From NCBI GenBank assembly GCA_047967505.1, contig CM106538.1: 64,000 bases of DNA; one strand, given 5' to 3'. The notes below the pieces were generated by a model. It saw only the letters and a program-made list of their open reading frames with translations. It did not search any database and had not been told where the DNA came from. How positions within the stretch are numbered: position 1 is the first letter of the stretch; every line of letters starts with the position of its first letter. This document shows positions 41,409-51,760 of this stretch, piece after piece. The position numbers were made by a program, and so were the translations under genes. This DNA is from Dipteris shenzhenensis (lineage: Eukaryota > Polypodiophyta > Polypodiopsida > Gleicheniales).

Positions 41409-42376
41409 GTTATGGATAAATTTGTTTAAGGAAAAAGGCATAAATTTGTGCATGTGTTTGTATGTGTAGCAATAGTATAATAAAATATGGTGTGCATAAG
41501 GCCAAAGGTTGAGGTGGCAGGGCATGACCATGTGCCACCCTTCCACGTAAGAGGACCCATAAGGTGTGTTGTACATAATCCATGGTAGTAATATTATAAA
41601 ATGTAAGGTGGCATGGTTCCTCCATGTGCCACCCCTCCACCTAGGCAGTCCCATGCTTACATTTAGTGAGATATGGCCTAAAGTCCATGAGAGAAGAAAA
41701 ATAGGTGGAGACAGATATTATATTGGATTATTCCCTCCATGTAGGATAGGCCCATGTGGGGGGGGTATAGATAGTCTAAGGATGCAAGTTAAATATTGGG
41801 GAAAATAGGATGAGGTGGCAAGATTCCTTGTGCCATTGTTCTCCTAGAGGTTTGAACGTATTATAAAATTGGGAAGAGACCAAGGGAGTATCATAGACTT
41901 GAGATATGGGGCTTGATTTATGTGGAAAAATGAGGCAAAGGGTTGTCGTACACAATTGAGAGTATGTAACTGCCTAGCCCACATGGGAGACATTCCCACA
42001 CACACCATGCAGGTGGGAGGATGCATATATTGGGAGAGACCCCCTCTCTTGGCTATAAAAGGAGGGGGCTATTCCTTGATGGGGCACGCTCATTCTTGTA
42101 AAGCCACATAGCTAGTACTTTGATTTCCCCCTTCCCTTCCTTTCAAATAAAGCATGGCCCTCTTCCCTTGATGTCTCCATCTTTACATTCCTCCTCCCAT
42201 CATGTACATGCTTCTCTTCCCCCTCTCCCTTTCCCCTTGTGCCATAGTCTCCCTCTTCATTCCCCCCCCTTCTAATCCCTTTTCCCCTCCCATGATAATG
42301 TTTTGCCCTCACGTTCTCCTTTCCTCTATGGCACTTGAGTGTTGCCATGCTTAGTGTCTAGCCTCTTGTCCTAATT
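41409..42376 (+). repeat. 3' LTR of element P, end trimmed
   Basis: Matches 34084-35064 from TGTTATGG on, with scattered changes and a small deletion near 41697. It stops at ctaatttct instead of running to ggtaaca, and M's leader resumes there. Confidence 0.8.
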
Positions 42377-42713
42377 TCTCGCACAGTTGCAACAAAGAGA
42401 TGTGCGGGTGCACCCAGGAGGCATGCGAATGCACGCACAGGGCCCTAGAGGAAGCGCAGATGTTACAATTTTGCAGATGCGACCGGTACGACCAAAAGAT
42501 TCGCCAACTAGAAGATGCACCAAAACTGTAGGCAGTCTAGAGGCACAAAAGCAGGGATGCATAGATGCACAAAAACTGCAACCAGAAGCAGATTGGATGC
42601 GTAGAAACTGAGAACCGTAGATGGAAGGTGTCGCAAAATCACACCCAGTCATAGGAGAAATGAATTTTATGCACTAGCCATGGAGATTTTGATCACAACA
42701 GCCACACCAGTTC
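42377..42713 (-). other. remaining leader of element M
   Basis: The reverse complement of this stretch matches the leader of P (35065-35400): landmarks gcacccaggaggcatgcgaa, gcgaccggtacgaccaaaag and gccatggagattttga. It lies between M's 5' LTR and the insertion point of P. Confidence 0.75.
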
Positions 42714-43719
42714 TATTACCTAGAAAAAAAATCAGGATAAGAGGCTAGACACTAAGCATAGTGACACTCAAGGGCCATAGAGGAAAGGAGAACGTGAGGG
42801 CAAAACGTTATCATGGGTGGGGAAAAGGGATTAGAAGGGGAGGGAATGAAGAGGGAGACTATGGCACAAGGGGAAAGGGAGAGGGGAAAGAGAAGCATGT
42901 ACATGATGGGAGGAGGAATGTAAAGATGGAGACATCAAGGGAAGAGGGCCATGCTTTATTTGAAAGGAAGGGAAGGGGGAAATCAAAGTACTAGCTAGGT
43001 GGCTTTACAAGAATGAGTGTATCACATCAAGGAATAGCCCCCTCCTTTTATAGCCAAGAGAGGGGGTCTCTCCCAATCAATGCATCCTCCCACATGCATG
43101 GTGTGTGTGGAAAAGTCTCCCATGTGGGCTAGGCAGTTACACACTCTCAATTGTGTGCGACAACCCTTTGCCTCATTTTTCCACATAAATCAAGCCCCAT
43201 ATCTCAAGTCTATGATACTCCCTTGGTCTCTTCCCAATTTTATAATACGTTCAAACCTCTAGGAGGACAAGTGGAGGGTTGGTACAAGGAATCTTGCCAC
43301 CTCATCCTATTTTTCCCATTATTGAACTTGCATCCTTGGACTATCTATACCCCCCCCCCCCCCCACATGGGCCTATCCTACATGGAGGGAATAATCCAAT
43401 ATAATATCCATCTCCACCTATTTTATATTACTTCTCTCATGGACTTTAGGCCATATCTCATTAAATGCAAGCATGGGACCACCTAGGTAGAGGGGTGGCA
43501 CATGGAGGAACCATGCCACCTTACATTTTATAATATTACTACCATGGATTATGTACAACACACCTTATGGGTCCTCTTACGTGGAAGGGTGGCACATGGT
43601 CATGCCCTACCACCTCAACCCTGGGCCCTATGCACACCATATTTTATTATACTATTACCACACATACAAACACACCCACATATTTATGCCTTTTTCCTTA
43701 AACAAATTTATCCATAACA
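42714..43719 (-). repeat. 5' LTR of element M
   Basis: A full family LTR on the minus strand (plus strand: ttacctagaaaaa...tccataaca), with a TATA box near 43045 and an expanded C run (about 14 Cs) near 43351. It is followed by GTAC, the target duplication. Confidence 0.85.
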
Positions 43720-43825
43720 GTACCCACGTTTGCCTCAGTAGAGTACATCACACAAGGTGAGATAGTAGGTCATCACCGAGTGTGATGAGCTACTATCTAC
43801 CCGAAAAGGGAAAGAAGTGTGTGTA

Positions 43826-46320
43826 AATTAAATTTAAGATGTGGAAAGGAGTTTGAGGCAATGTAGTTGTGTATGATTTTAGTGATTCTATTGGGAAGGA
43901 AGCCGTTGTCCTTGCAAATGTCAATAAGTAATGATAAATAAAAAAAGGCATCAAATTCATCAGAACATGAGTAAAGGATAGGGAAAATAAAGGTTAGGTA
44001 GACTTTATAAGAGGATGAAAATGGTTGGTTGCTATGGCAGCAAATAAGGGATATGGTGGGAAAATTGAGGAGTTTTTTCTTCTAGACGAATGTGGAAGAA
44101 AATCTCCAAGAAAAGGGGGGGAAAGAGAGATGTGAGTGTTTAAAAAGGTGCAAGAGAATCCAATGGAATTTTGGTTGATGTTGATAAAGGAGGAGGTTAA
44201 GCTACATTTGAGGGAGATGATTTGAAGAGGGTCGATGGTAAGGGGTTCATCCTCATTAAGAGGTATGGAGGGATCGAGGAAAGTGGTGATGAGGGGATTA
44301 TTGATGAAGAGGATGTCATCGACATACCTAAAGGTAAGGAGAAAGAGAAAGAGAAAGTCGAAAAGGCCAAGACGTGCTAACTTTATTATGAACTTGAACT
44401 CGAAAGAAGTGAGATGCAGGTGGCATCAAAGAGGTGAAGAAGAGAAGCCCATACGGATGCCTTTAGATTGGGTCCAGCTGAGAGAGCCAGCTTGGATAAC
44501 ACATGAATCAAGAAGAAGGTGGTTGTAGCTTAGAAAAGAATCAAATCTAAAGAGAGCTTTTACATTAACCCTTTTTGTGAGGTGGAAACTACCAAATTTG
44601 AGATAGAAGCCTTTGTAGCCTACTTTTGAAGCAAGTTCGCAAAAATAGGTGAGGGATTCCATAAGGCTAAAATGGCCAAAGTGGGGAATGGCTTCATAGC
44701 AGTTTGCTATGTCAGCAAAATATAAGAAGTGAATCTCAAAGGGTAAATTAACAAGGAATTGTAAGTTAGACTTAATGCCCCAAAGCGTGTTTGTGGATAC
44801 ATTGAGAAAGTTTTTATAAGTGGAATGTCGTTTTTCTCCCTCTAGGGGGATGATGTTTTTTAGCTCTTTGAGCCCTGAGGCTAAGAGTTTAGTAAGTGAG
44901 GAGGAGATGCAATTATGGGCATTAGTAAGCCAACAAAAGCTATGCTTTTGTGCCTTGTAGGTGCACATGAGATAGGGTAAAAGTTGAAAGTAAAAGGAAG
45001 ATTGAGGGAAACAAGAGTAGAAGGAAGGGATGAAAGAGTAGTAGAAGGGGGGTTGGATGAGGGTAGGAATTCAAGGGAGTTTAATCTTTCAAGGGTTAGG
45101 GTGTGTACTAAAAATTTGCAAAGAATGATGGGGGTTTGGGAGGCCTTATCTAGACCAGTGAAAACATGGCCAAGAAGCCAGTTAACTTCGTCAAGAAGAG
45201 TATTATCATCAAGAGGTGACTTTTGGACTTTAAGGAGGGGAAAGAAGGCATGGAAATCTTTCCAAAAAAGAAGGGAGAGGCTTTCTAAAAGGGGGTTAGG
45301 GTCCAAATTTAGGGAGAAACAGACGTCATGAAATGTTTGGATGAGTGCTTGAAGAGCGAGATGTGGATCTAAGGGTGTGATAGGAATGTGATTGAGGCCA
45401 TAACGAATGTGGGAGCGGAGAAAGGGATGACGAAAGAAGCTAGGGTTAGAGGTAAAAATATGAAGTTTGTTATCAAAGGATTTAGGAAAGGGTTTAGACC
45501 TTTTGAGAGAAGTGCAAAGACAAGACGAGGTGAAGTTTTCTGCTAAGAAAGTAAGTTTAGGTTTGTAGAGAAGGGATCTAAGGGGAGGCATATATTTCCA
45601 ACTAAAAGCAAAAGTGCCGAAGGTTTGAACAATGTCTGAAAGGGAATGAAAATGTAAAAGTGGAGTATTTCTATAAAGGGACTTGGGAGGGATTTTAGTT
45701 AGAATTTTTTTAGCATACATAACATGAAAATATTTCAGATTCTTTTGAACAGGAGACAACTGTAAATGCAGTAAACCATTGTTGAAAAGAGTAGTGGTGC
45801 GTACCTCGGGTGAACCAAAAGGGGCAATATGCAAAATTGAAGAGCCGAAGTAGATCAGTGCTTATCCTAATCGATGGAGTAGTGTAGATCATCGTCATCA
45901 AGAGCTTTAACTTTGGGAATTGAAGCAGTGGAGGAGGTCGGTAGGGAGTTTTTAACCAGGGAGGCTTGCAAAAGATTAATCTCAGGAGCAAGAGGGGAAG
46001 TCTTCTGAAGTTTGGGTATATACTTGGGAGGGGAGCTGTGTCCACGTTTGAGTGAGAGGTTGGTTATCGAAGAAGAGGGAAGGGAGAGAATGTTGAGAGT
46101 AAGAGAAGGTCTAGGAAGGTTTTGGAAGGAGGAGGGGAAGGTAAAGTCAATGAAGGGTGCAACGGATTTGGTAGTTTCAATAAGTATGACTTGGAAATAA
46201 TAAAAGGTGATAAGGGAAAAAATGACTTCTTTTGGTAACTGAGAGGTCCGATTGAGAAAGGCCAAGAACTTAGCTTGAAGGGAGCCGAGAGGAAAGAAGA
46301 TGTCTAAGTGATTAAGCATG
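43826..46320 (-). pseudogene. Penelope-like reverse transcriptase of the outer element
   Basis: A minus-strand coding region broken into frames 45867-46319, 44881-45834 and 44426-44968, then a further stretch to about 43826. RT landmarks in order are DKASQTPIILCKFLVHTL (the DK..xxL motif, within 44881-45834), FADIANCYEAIPHFGHF (catalytic D; about 44716-44668), GIRMGFSSSP (44456-44427), FRYVDDILFINNP (YVDD at 44315-44326), SCTFLNTHISLF, and a C-terminal thumb-like DNGFLPNRITKIIHNYIA near 43880. The AIPH, GxxMGxxxSP, RYVDD and FLxxHI set is typical of Penelope-like RTs rather than LTR or LINE RTs. No GIY-YIG endonuclease is visible on either side. Several stops and shifts inactivate it. A related RT family remains possible. 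Confidence 0.65.
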
Positions 46321-46560
46321 TATTATAAAACATGGTCAAGCCACAAGATGGAGGATTTACACGAGAGATTGGGCTTCTTGATAAGGCAGGTACACTTAAT
46401 GTAAGGATGAAACACATACCAGTAATTTTTGACATAGTAATTTTCATCTTTGTTTGAGAAGTCCTGTCAGTTGGAGCCTATGGAGAGAAAAAAGATCTTC
46501 TTAGTGAGACTGATCAAATGGTTTTAAGAAAGAAGGGGATGTTGAGGAAGTAGTTAGAAT

Positions 46561-47110
46561 TCAAATGCTGACGACCATGGTAGGCATCATTTTTGCATTG
46601 TTCAACCTCTTTGGAAGAGAGGTTGCAAAGGAAGGCAAGAGACTGGATGGTGAAAGGGCAAGGAAGCTGAGATTGTTGAGGCACCATATTTTGTGGTCAA
46701 GCAAAGGGGCTTTCATTTTGATGTGTCTGGAGGGGAGTAATGGAACACATGAGGTGAAATTCTTCAGGTCTTTTCCTTCAAGGGGTCGAGGAGGCTGGGA
46801 GTGAGACTGGGAGAGGGTCTCAAAAGAAGCTTTATCCTCCGAGGAGAGGAGGACAAGAATGATGAAGGAATGAAAGGTGCTGTTGGGAGGAGCAAGGCCG
46901 GCAGGGATGTGGAGCAAGAAGGCACCATTGAGAATGAGTATGTCATTGCCAAGGCCGAGGATGATGGAGTGGTGCTCATTAAGAGCAGTGGTATCATCGA
47001 GATCAATTGCCGAAAGATTATCAGCAACTCTTTGAATTCTTACTAAAGCACCATCAGTTTCAGAGCGGAGAATTTTAGAAGTTTAACCCAATCATTGAAG
47101 GAGAGGGTTT
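46561..47110 (-). pseudogene. upstream ORF of the outer RT element
   Basis: A minus-strand frame, open from about 47045 and with its first ATG at 46917, reads LVRIQRVADNLSAIDLDDTT, ILGLGNDILILNGAFLLHIP, FIILVLLSSEDKASF and WCLNNLSFLALSP, and stops at 46561. It lies upstream of the RT in the same direction, about 240 bases before it, and may be the N-terminal part of the same protein or a separate ORF. I do not recognise the family. Confidence 0.45.
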
Positions 47111-47243
47111 GATGAGTAGAGGGGAGTTTTTTGCCAAAGCATTAAGATCATGAGTCCTGATAAACGAAAAGAACTTGGGTTGTTGAGACTCTTTGCTTGG
47201 AGAGAGACATCCTAGGAATGTTTCTGTAAATTAGGTTTAATGT

Positions 47244-49356
47244 AATAGACTAAATTGAAGCTGGGGGTTAATGTAAGTAGTAGAGGGTCGAACAAGGAAA
47301 GTAGAAGGTGGGAATATTTAGAAAGATGAAGAAAGAGAGAGAAAGGTAAGAAGAAAAAAGGTAAAATGTAAGAGAAAAAACCTACAAGTGAATAAGGAAA
47401 GGTACTAATTTAGGGAAATGATGAATGGGGAGGTATATAGTAAGGAGCAGTTTTGAAAGGGTTAACTACCAAGTAGAAGTAAAGTAAAGAAAACAAGTGA
47501 GCGAAAAAAAGTGTAAGTAAAAATAAAATAAGAAAGGGGAGGTTCAAAATATAAAGAGAGGGGGTGTAATGCATATAAAGAAGAGGGCGGTAAATAAAGA
47601 GAGAAAAAAGGGGGAGAAAGGAAATAAAGGTTTGGGTTTTAGGGTTAAAAATATGTTAGTTTAGTAGGTCAAGAAGGGGAGGAACAACACAATAGAGATA
47701 AAAAGAATATGGTTTAGAAGAGGAAGATTAAAGAGAGATAAATAGAGGGAGAGTTTTAAGGTAAAAGAGAAAAGGAGAGAAAAAGAAAAAGGAAAGGGGG
47801 AAACCATTAAAAAGGGGGGAATCAATAAAAGGAACTTAAAGAAACGAAAAGGAGAGAAGGGGGGGGGGGAGGGGGAGAAATAAACAAATTAAGAGGGGGG
47901 GTTTACTTCATGAAAAAAGAAAAAACAAAAGGAAAAGGACCTGAGAGTCCATGTCTAGCACGACGCCCGTGACAGGAGTAGTCGTGAGAAGAAGGGAATG
48001 GCGATACTGGGGGGCAGTTTGCAGTAGAGCCATGCAAATCTCGAGAGTTGGAGGAGACCATGGAGTAATAATGCATAGGCAGAGGAGTAGTGCACAATGA
48101 AGAGGGCAGCAGGGAAATCGGGTCAGTCGGTTTGGAGTTTAGTGTAATCAGCAGCGAAGGGAGGTGAGCCAGCAGGCAGCAACACAACAATAGAGGCAAG
48201 GGCACAGGAGTAGCGATAATAGAGGGAGGTGAGGCAGTGCGTAGAGCGGGGTTAGTACATAGGGAGTGTGAGTGGAGGAGTATTTAGAGCGAGGAGTAGT
48301 ACATAATGCAAGGAAGGGAGGGTTCTTATATAGATAGGCTAGTCGGAATAGGGGGAGTCAGGGAGGTGAAGGGCCTAAGGAAGAGGGAGTGGAGAGGAAG
48401 GTGGGGTAGCATTACGATGCAAGGACCGCAAAGCGAGGTGTAGAAAAAGGACCATGTAGTCAGGCGAATAGGGGTACTTAGGATTAAAAAGAAGGGGGGG
48501 GTGAGATAAAATTAGGAAATTTTTGAAAAGGGGGAAGATAAATTGAGTTTTTTTAAAATAATATATAGGGATATAAGGGAAGAATAGGAAAATAGAGAAA
48601 TAGGGAGAATAGGGAGCTTAGAATTTTCTCTAAATCTTTTTTCCTAATTTTTTCTAACCCCCTATTTTTCTATTCTTCCTATAATTTATATTTTCCTAAG
48701 TTCCCTTATCTCCCTAATTTTCCTATTTTTTTGAACCTTTTTCTCTATTTTTTCTAATTTTCTAATCCCCAAATTAGGGAGATTAGGGAAATAGGAAAAA
48801 AGGTTAATTCGTAAATAGGAAAGTAAGGAAAATAGGAGAGAAATAATAAGGGGTTAGGGTTTAAGGGAAAAATTAGGAAGAGTGGGAAAGTTAGGGAGTG
48901 TAAATGAGAGAGAGGGAACTAAAGAGTGTAAGTGTAAGAACAGAGGAGGGGGGGGGATAGGGGAATATAGGAAAATATGGAAAAATAGAAAAAAAGGGGG
49001 GATAGGAAGATAGGAAATTTTAAAAATAGGAAAAAATAGGGAATTTAAAAAAAAAGGGGGGTTTAAGGGAGATAGGGAATTAGGGAAAAATAAGGAAAAA
49101 ATAGGGCAATTAGAGAAATAGAAAGGAAAAAACTTGGAATAATAGGAAGATGGGGAAATTTTTTAATAAAGGTTTAGGAAATTAGGGGAAATTAAGGGAA
49201 AAAAAAGGGGTTGGGGGAGTGTAAATGAGAGAGAAGGACAAAGAGTGTAGGCGTAAGGGGGGAAAGGAATTTAGAGAGAGAAAGGGGGGGATTGCGGGGG
49301 AAGGGAAGAAAGTAAAGTACTTGTAAGGTAAAACGTGAATAGGAAGTGTGTGTGTG
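47244..49356. repeat. 2.1-kb purine-rich direct repeat, right copy (outer RT element)
   Basis: Matches 24838-26981 from aatagactaaatt to ataggaagtgtgtgtgtg, with point changes, small indels and one local inversion at 48624-48770. With the left copy it flanks the RT region like a terminal repeat once the Ty3 block is removed. In the minus direction it would be the 5' end of the element. Confidence 0.85.
48624..48770. repeat. 147-bp inversion inside the right repeat
   Basis: Here the purine-rich strand switches: ttttctctaaatctttttt...ctaatcccc is the reverse complement of the matching part of the left copy (about 26233-26395). Normal orientation resumes on both sides. Confidence 0.85.
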
Positions 49357-49384
49357 TGTGTGTGTACACACACACACACACATT
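49334..49384. repeat. (GT)n/(AC)n palindromic microsatellite
   Basis: A GT run changes at tgtac into an AC run of similar length, making a self-complementary tract. It is the junction between the right purine-rich repeat and the 1.25-kb repeat. Confidence 0.9.
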
Positions 49385-50682
49385 TTTTCCAACTTATAGT
49401 CCTTCACATACACACGCGCACATATGCACACACAAGTTTTTTTATTTTTCTTATGTAGTCTTCATTGGTAAGACCCGAAAATCTCTTCAAACACATAATG
49501 TAACTCTTTGATTCTTCTATTCTTGTAATGGAATTACCCACACATGACAATCCTAATTGTTATGATGTCCCTTGATCCAACTTGCACTCCCGCACATACA
49601 CACAAAACACACATATGCACACGGGTCTTTTAACCTTGATAATCTTCATTGATGAGATCTAGGAAATCTTTGCAAAGTCATAATATACCTCTTGATATTA
49701 TCCATGTCTAATATTCATTTTGGAAGGACACACTTATGCCCGTCCAACCTGTTATCTTTGAGAATTTTGAATCTATTTCTCATGAAAATTCAAATATCTC
49801 TTCTAAATGGCTGTTCGGAATTGAGGGATAAGCCCAAAACTCTTGTAAAATTCCCCCCCCCTGCCCCCCCTCTTAATCTTTCCTAATTACGGTTCTACAA
49901 CTCCTTATATGATCCCATGGGTCTATAAAAGGAACCTACGTGGGTCTACTGTGGGGCTAAGTTGCTCATGGCTTTGATTTATTTTTTAAAGAGAGTTATG
50001 TGGATAGAATAGATATGGGTTAGGTTGCCCTCATAGGCTCATTATTCAATACATGTGGAGAACCTTTACTGAGTGGGTGGTGATGCCTATCTTAAAAAGA
50101 ACTCATGCTCCTTACGATGGGACATAGGATTATCTTTGCATTGTGAATCTCATGACCACTCCTCCTTACGATATTCCAATCATCTGCCATGGCCTCTATC
50201 CATGTATATCTGTGCATGCTAGTGCTGTAGTACAAAGGTTTTTGTTGCTACATAGTGACGGGCTTTTGTATACTCTTACAGTTTCTTTATAAATGTTGAA
50301 TCTCTAACAAGCTTGGCTGCTATGACACCTTTTCTCCTCTGCCGTGAGTGCATGCGCTAGTGCTCCCTTGCTTCTCACGGCCTATAGTCACCAAGAAACT
50401 CTCCTTCATTTCCGCTCTTCACTTGTGCTAGTGCTCCCTTGCATCTCTCCGACTATAGTCACCAAGATATTGGCGTGCCTTTTCTTTCCTGTTTGGTTGA
50501 TCACCTCGCATAAGTGGTATATTTTCACTTGGCTCTGAAGCTCTGAGTCCCAATCGTGGGATCACAGTTTGTACTAGATCTTTGTCTTTGGGTATTGCTT
50601 CACCACGGGTACCAAACCAGCTTACCATCCCTTCGTGGGAGCTTGACAACCGTGCGTGCATGCACGCGTGCATGTGTGTGTG

Positions 50683-50684
<2 letters not shown>
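49382..50684. repeat. 1.25-kb repeat, copy 2 (inverted relative to 17300-18582)
   Basis: From ttttttccaacttatagtcc to gcttgacaaccgtgcgtgca this is the reverse complement of 17300-18540. A TATA-like tctataaaaggaacc lies at about 49921. It runs from one dinucleotide tract to another. There is no coding domain; the frame 50344-50538 and others are not kept as proteins between copies. Confidence 0.75.

Positions 50685-50733
<49 letters not shown>
50685..50733. repeat. (GT)n tract at the 5' edge of the LINE tail
   Basis: About 24 GT units directly precede the truncated LINE. Confidence 0.9.
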
Positions 50734-50734
<1 letters not shown>

Positions 50735-51505
50735 GCTTGTGACCTGTGCGCATCAATTTGCGTCCTATCCCTCTCTTACAACTTAATGCCAAGAACACCC
50801 ATCTCCTTGGATTCACTTGCATGCCAACTTCATTTGGCATCTTAGAAAGCCTCTTTCCTGGTGGCACAAGGTAATGCAGAATTTATGGAAGAGTAAGCAC
50901 TGCATAAGGCACTGAAGAATTTATGGAAGAGTAGGCTTCCACTCAAGTAGAGGCTCTTCTTATGGAGATGTCTTACAAGTACACTATCCGTTGGTGTCAC
51001 TCTTGCTCGACGCAGCATAGTGTCTGCCACTTGTCTTCGCTGGTTGGCCCCTTCAGAGACAGTGCTTCATCTTCTCTGGACATGCCCTGGTACTATGGCT
51101 CTTCTGAACAAAATATTTGGATTTCTTTGCCTTCGTTTCCCCACCTTCTATTTTGGGAAACAGTTCTAGCTTTTTGGTAGGTTCCCCTCCTCCTTGGCTC
51201 ACTACTCCTTACTCTTTTTTTGGGTAAGATATTGGGCTTTTTGGACCATATGGCAGGACCACACTTTGGAATATTTGGGGAAAAAGATACATAAGCCCTT
51301 TGAGTTCTTCAGATCCTCCTTGCACCAATCTATTTCCAATCTATTTCTGATGCTTGTCGGCAAGGAGACCTTCAACATTCTAGGCTGGAGTTGGTTTACT
51401 TATGTCTTTGATCTCTTGTTTCGAACTCTCCACTTTGGAGGCTCTCTAATGTATCTTCTTTTCATGTAATATAATGCTACTGGATTTACCCCCCCAAAAA
51501 AAAAA
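50734..51505 (+). mobile_element. 5'-truncated L1-type LINE (3' end only)
   Basis: The translated plus strand reads FLWRCLTSTLSVGVTLARR, then a zinc-finger-like ETVLHLLWTCPG, then FFWVRYWAFWTIWQDHTLEY, and ends with a poly(A) at 51496-51505. This parallels the C-terminal part of the full LINE (FHIFWSCPNTSD, FVWVRYWTLWTLWMDRN). The copies are diverged members of one lineage. An 18-base word (agaatttatggaagagta) is duplicated 31 bases apart near 50878 and 50909. Both flanks are (GT)n, as for the full-length LINE. Confidence 0.75.
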
Positions 51506-51760
51506 GCGTGTGTGTGCGTGTGCGTGTGTGTGTGTGTGTTAAATTTAGAATTAGAAATCTAGACTTATTAAAATATAAATATCTATCTATACATATCTTG
51601 ATAAACACACACACACACACTTCCCTTGTCTTATACTTACACACTCTTGATACCCACAAATTTTGCCCCCTCCTGAACTTCCACTCTATAACACACACAC
51701 ACACGCACACACGCGCGCGTGTGCATATATTGATAAACATGCATGCACACACACAAGTAT
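51506..51760. repeat. GT/CA microsatellites and fragments of the 17.2-18.6 kb repeat region
   Basis: A (GT)n tract follows the LINE poly(A). Then comes atctatctatacatatcttgataaacacac, one arm of the palindrome of 17150-17285, and a stretch (cttatacttacacactcttgatacccac...ccccctcctgaact) matching the reverse complement of 18525-18585. Confidence 0.75.

Larger units (their letters stand above)
34084..42376 (+). mobile_element. Ty3/gypsy element P, inserted in the leader of M
   Basis: A plus-strand element with LTRs at 34084-35064 and 41409-42376, leader, unknown 5' ORF, accessory RNase H and knuckle, gag, knuckle, protease, part of RT, a foreign filler in place of mid-pol, integrase and a polypurine tract. 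It is the most complete representative of the family in the window but carries stops in every ORF. Its 3' LTR lacks the last dozen or so bases (tttctaggtaaca) and the right target duplication, apparently by a small deletion at the junction with M. Confidence 0.8.
26982..43719 (-). mobile_element. nested Ty3 block: element M (-) carrying element P (+)
   Basis: The block starts with TGTTACC (26982) and ends with TAACA (43719), and both ends are same-orientation family LTRs. The four bases GTAC precede it (26978-26981) and follow it (43720-43723), the signature of one integration. M's interior runs from 27960 to about 34083 and resumes at about 42377-42713; between these lies element P in the opposite direction. 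The leader word aagatgtgcgacacac breaks off at 34083, and gcacagttgcaacaaagaga resumes at 42378, so the two halves join when P is removed. Confidence 0.8.

Noticed and set aside
44235-45331. Plus-strand frames opposite the RT region
   Set aside because: They are lysine- and arginine-rich shadows of the minus-strand RT, which has clear motifs.
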